9,419 nt of DNA. Origin: an uncultured Clostridia bacterium (GTDB taxonomy: Bacteria; Bacillota; Clostridia; TANB77; CAG-508). A program made the position numbers and the translations under genes. Below, piece by piece: positions 7,276 through 9,419 of this stretch. The stretch's first letter is position 1. The number at the start of each line of letters is the position of its first letter. The stretch is taken from contig CAKPDW010000058.1 of NCBI GenBank assembly GCA_934149115.1, positions 1 to 9,419 of the forward strand, in the 5' to 3' direction. The notes under the pieces are model-generated. The model searched no databases. It was given only the letters and a program-made list of their open reading frames with translations, and was not told where the DNA came from.

Positions 7276-7605
7276 ATGTTTTTAGATAAATATTTAAATT
7301 CTACATATTTAGATTTAGTATATAGTAATTATGAAGAAGACTATATAAATTTATTGGATGAAGATAATTTTAATAAAGTTTATATACTATTAAAGAATAA
7401 CAATTTCTATTTTATTGATGATATTATATTAAACTATTTAGAACTATTTGAAATTGAAGAAAAATATGTACAACTTGCAATTAATAAGATTAAATCTATT
7501 TTAGGAGATAATTTTGTTGAACAGATTGGAAAGAATATGACACTTATCAATAAAATTATTGAATTAGCAATTAGTTATAGTGAAAAAGACAATACTAGTT
7601 TATAA
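7276..7605 (+). CDS. Hypothetical 109-residue helical protein, last gene of the operon
   Basis: I recognise no family. The product is predicted to be mostly alpha-helical and acidic, rich in Asn, Asp, Leu, Ile and Tyr (for example DEDNFNKVYILLKNNNFYFI at 28-47). There is no Cys cluster, signal peptide or clear membrane helix. The ATG at 7276 lies one base after the helicase stop and is preceded by AAAAGGTG (7262-7269) inside the helicase gene; the frame is open further upstream, but that part overlaps the helicase end and lacks a better start. Its last codons and stop lie in the 5' arm and loop of the shared terminator, and its stop overlaps the relaxase stop on the other strand by 3 bases. 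Tight coupling suggests a helicase partner, but this is position-based inference. Confidence 0.7.
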   Translation: MFLDKYLNSTYLDLVYSNYEEDYINLLDEDNFNKVYILLKNNNFYFIDDIILNYLELFEIEEKYVQLAINKIKSILGDNFVEQIGKNMTLINKIIELAISYSEKDNTSL

Positions 7606-7625
7606 AGTTCTAGCATTGTCTTTTT
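7588..7625. terminator. Bidirectional terminator shared by convergent operon and relaxase gene
   Basis: GACAATACTAG (7588-7598) and CTAGCATTGTC (7610-7620) form an 11-position stem with an 11-base loop. On the plus strand there is one A/C mismatch, and the stem is followed by TTTTTCTTTTT. On the minus strand the same position is a G·U pair, and the stem is followed by TTTTTC. It therefore works for both transcripts, better on the minus side. The stop codons of both genes (7603-7605 plus, 7600-7602 minus) lie in the loop. Confidence 0.85.
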
Positions 7626-8901
7626 CTTTTTGAATATCTTTATCAAAATTATTAAGATTATTTTGTATTTTCTCGGCTCTTTTAGTTATATCTTTACAAT
7701 ATTTATTGTACTTATAAAGTTTTTTGATTTTAGGCTGTATATCATTTATTTCAGCAAGTATTTTAGTTTGCTTTACTTCAGTTTTTGCTCTATGATATCT
7801 TTTCCAAAGATTTTCTCTTGTACCTTGTAAAATTCTTAATTCTTCATAATTATTTTTAACAAAGTTATCTAAATCTTCTTTTGTAACAATATTTTTCTCA
7901 TGCATAAATCTAACTTGCTGTGAAGTTTGCTCTAATTTATAAACTTCTTTTCTAATAGAATAAGGAAGGTATTGTTTAGGATGCTTCTTTGGAAATACTC
8001 CTAATAAATAACAATAGTATAAATAAAGTCCATATATATCTTTATGTGGTTTATTAGTTTTAGAATATTCTTCAAAGATAGATTGTTGTGACATAGGTTT
8101 GAATATTAGTTGTCTTGATGAATATAATCTTTCACTTAATTTATCTTTTGAGTATTCCTCACCAAATGCTTTTTCTATTCTAACTTTATCTTCACCATCT
8201 CTATAAATAGTTACAATGCCATTACTAGAATATACTTTATAACCGATATTTCTCATTCGTTCAAATAGTTGTTTTAAGGTAACTGAATAACTTATAGAAT
8301 TATCTAAATCTTCTTTTAATGTCCTATAATAATTGTTATTAATGACTTTATGATTATAGGTGCTTTTATAACCAATATCCTCATCTAAAACACTTAATCC
8401 ATATTCAGCACATATCGAATCAGATGTATGTCTTAACTTTGCTAGATTAGTTCTATTGTTATTATATTTCTTACCATCTTTACATGAAACAGAGTTGATT
8501 ATGAAATGATTGTGTATGTGATTAGTATTTTGATGTGTAGCAACAACCACTTCATAATCTTTAAACATCTCTTGTGCAAACTTAACTCCAATCTCGTGAG
8601 CAATATCTGGAGTAACTTCTCTTTCTTTAAATGATTGATAACCATGATAAGCAAGAACACCATCTTTCTTATTAAAATAATCTTTTGTATCGATCATATC
8701 ATCATAGGGATAATTTCCATCACAATTTAGTGTACTTACATAACAAACTTTTTCTTTTTTAAAATTATAATCTTTTTTACCTTCTAAATAATCATAATCA
8801 ACTTTACCATAATCTTCGTTAGTAGTTTTTTCAGGATTGATAATATAATTTATAGATTGCTTTAAATTATTCTTAATACTCCAAATTGATGTTGTCGCCA
8901 T
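7600..8901 (-). CDS. MOBP-type relaxase (relaxase/mobilization nuclease)
   Basis: A 433-residue relaxase, the enzyme that nicks oriT and leads the strand in conjugative transfer. The MATT start and NYIINPEKT (18-26) match the tyrosine motif of Bacillota ICE/IME relaxases of the Tn1549 kind; Y19 is the likely catalytic Tyr. AYHGYQSF (84-91) is motif II. THQNTNHIHNHF (122-133) is the metal-binding motif III with H123, H128, H130 and H132. LRHTSDSICAEYGL (156-169) is typical of the family. The C-terminal 110 residues are charged and coiled-coil-like. All key residues are present, so it should be active. AGAAAGG lies about 13 bases before the ATG, a rather long spacing repeated at the neighbouring tnpV-like gene. 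It lies downstream of tnpV in the same direction and ends in the shared terminator. Full type IV secretion genes are not in the window. Confidence 0.92.
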   Translation of the reverse strand: MATTSIWSIKNNLKQSINYIINPEKTTNEDYGKVDYDYLEGKKDYNFKKEKVCYVSTLNCDGNYPYDDMIDTKDYFNKKDGVLAYHGYQSFKEREVTPDIAHEIGVKFAQEMFKDYEVVVATHQNTNHIHNHFIINSVSCKDGKKYNNNRTNLAKLRHTSDSICAEYGLSVLDEDIGYKSTYNHKVINNNYYRTLKEDLDNSISYSVTLKQLFERMRNIGYKVYSSNGIVTIYRDGEDKVRIEKAFGEEYSKDKLSERLYSSRQLIFKPMSQQSIFEEYSKTNKPHKDIYGLYLYYCYLLGVFPKKHPKQYLPYSIRKEVYKLEQTSQQVRFMHEKNIVTKEDLDNFVKNNYEELRILQGTRENLWKRYHRAKTEVKQTKILAEINDIQPKIKKLYKYNKYCKDITKRAEKIQNNLNNFDKDIQKEKDNARTL

Positions 8902-8966
8902 TTTTAAGTTTTATCCTTTCTTTTAGTGTGGTGGGAGTACCAGCACGTTGCTCGCTTATGACAACA
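8902..8966 (-). other. Candidate origin of transfer (oriT)
   Basis: This gap between tnpV and the relaxase is sharply different in composition: 8926-8970 is about half G+C, against roughly a quarter around it. It contains GTGGTGG (8928-8934) and CCAGCAC (8940-8946), an inverted repeat with one mismatch around GAGTA, then AGCA-CGT-TGCT (8942-8952), a second short inverted repeat. A GC-rich patch with inverted repeats just upstream of a relaxase gene is the usual place and form of an oriT. The nick site cannot be named from sequence alone. Confidence 0.5.
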
Positions 8967-9320
8967 TCACACATAAATTAACTCTTTTAGAATAATTTCT
9001 TCAGCAGTATTTTTATAATTATTCATCAATTTTACCCATTTAAGTTGATTATTTTCTTTACTTTTTTCAGATAGTTTTTCATCATTTTTAATATAATTAT
9101 TTGTTAAAGTTTTTAATCTTTCTTCACATTCTTTACTTACTGAAAGAAGATGGTTTGTTAATTCATTCTTCATTAAAAGCGCCTGATACAATCCTTTTTT
9201 GTGTTCCTTAATATAGTTTAACCTTAATAATCCATACTTGTTTATTTCTCCATAATTTTGTTTTTCTATTACTAAATTAGGTAATAAATAATCTCCTTGT
9301 TTTACATATTCTATATTCAT
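8967..9320 (-). CDS. tnpV: TnpV-family transposon-encoded protein
   Basis: A 117-residue protein of the TnpV family, first noted in Tn4451-type mobilizable transposons and common in Bacillota ICEs and IMEs. Matching blocks are GDYLLPNL (9-16), KYGLLRLNYIKEHKKGLYQA (28-47) and WVKLMNNYKNTAEEI to ELIY (95-116). It is full length for the family. Its molecular role is not established; TnpV is cytosolic, charged and helical. The ribosome site AGAAAGGA (9340-9333) overlaps the TAG of the gene upstream and lies 12 bases before the ATG, so translation is probably coupled to that gene. It is followed by the candidate oriT and the relaxase, an order typical of such elements. The gene supports placing this window inside a mobile element. 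Confidence 0.9.
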   Translation of the reverse strand: MNIEYVKQGDYLLPNLVIEKQNYGEINKYGLLRLNYIKEHKKGLYQALLMKNELTNHLLSVSKECEERLKTLTNNYIKNDEKLSEKSKENNQLKWVKLMNNYKNTAEEIILKELIYV

Positions 9321-9338
9321 AATTTAATCAAATCCTTT

Positions 9339-9419
9339 CTAATTTTCTAATAATTTATTTGTTTTGTAGCTAATAATTCCATATTTATCTTTAACATTAT
9401 CTATTGAAATAGGAAACTT
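9339..9419 (-). CDS. C-terminal end of an unidentified gene (partial)
   Basis: The frame is open from the window edge to the TAG at 9341-9339 and encodes 26 residues, including DNVKDKYGIISYKTNKLLEN at the very end. It runs in the same direction as tnpV, ends 18 bases before its ATG, and its stop codon lies in the tnpV ribosome site, so it is very likely the preceding gene of the same operon. The fragment is too short to assign to a family; by position it should belong to the mobile element. Confidence 0.6.
   Translation of the reverse strand, partial: KFPISIDNVKDKYGIISYKTNKLLEN

Noticed and set aside
3069..7605. Restriction-modification or BREX/DISARM-like system, because of the large helicase.
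   Set aside because: No methyltransferase, PD-(D/E)XK or HNH nuclease, phospholipase D or PglX/PglZ-type gene is visible, and HA repeats are not a feature of HsdR or Res subunits.
7630..7830. A 66-residue hydrophobic plus-strand frame that looks like a membrane protein.
   Set aside because: It is antisense to the well-supported relaxase coiled-coil region, where Lys/Glu-rich codons read as Phe/Ile/Leu on the other strand. It lies right after a terminator and has no promoter.

Overview
The window comes from a very A+T-rich genome; sampled coding lines are in the mid-to-high twenties for % G+C. It uses the standard code, with TGA as a stop and TGG for Trp, and has strong GGAGG-type ribosome sites and short hairpin/U-tract terminators. 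Together with a TnpV-type protein and a MOBP-like relaxase, this points to a low-GC Bacillota (Firmicutes) host, probably a gut or rumen lineage, and to part of an integrative or mobilizable element. No structural RNA gene, CRISPR array, integrase or complete insertion sequence is visible.

Layout, left to right. (1) 1-324: the frame-disrupted 3' end of an unidentified plus-strand gene, followed by its own terminator. (2) 325-650: non-coding, with an inverted repeat around a TATAAT box, a minus-strand terminator with a GAAA loop, and a 150-nt 3' untranslated tail. (3) 651-2840, minus strand: a 729-aa ABC/SMC-like ATPase with a CxxC zinc-hook-like motif in its coiled coil and a C-terminal extension, resembling the RloC/PrrC (AAA_13) group. 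(4) 2841-3068: a divergent control region with back-to-back extended -10 promoters and two adjoining arrays of ~12-bp repeats. (5) 3069-7605, plus strand: a tightly packed four-gene operon: an AlbA_2/GHKL-like/winged-helix regulator, an 85-aa unknown, an 868-aa SF2 helicase with four Helicase-Associated (HA) repeats, and a 109-aa helical unknown. (6) 7588-7625: a bidirectional terminator built into the overlapping ends of two convergent genes. (7) 7600-9419, minus strand: the mobilization module, read right to left as the 3' end of an unidentified gene, tnpV-like, a GC-rich candidate oriT, then the relaxase.

How they may work together (inference): the relaxase module moves the element, and the divergent ATPase plus helicase operon is cargo placed directly after the relaxase gene. 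The repeat array lies between the two cargo transcripts and overlaps the -35 of the operon, so the winged-helix protein encoded first is a natural candidate to bind it and control one or both. The cargo looks like a defence-type locus: a nucleic-acid-sensing SMC-like ATPase with a possible RNase tail, and a DNA-translocating helicase with companions of unknown role. I do not recognise the four-gene operon as a named system.
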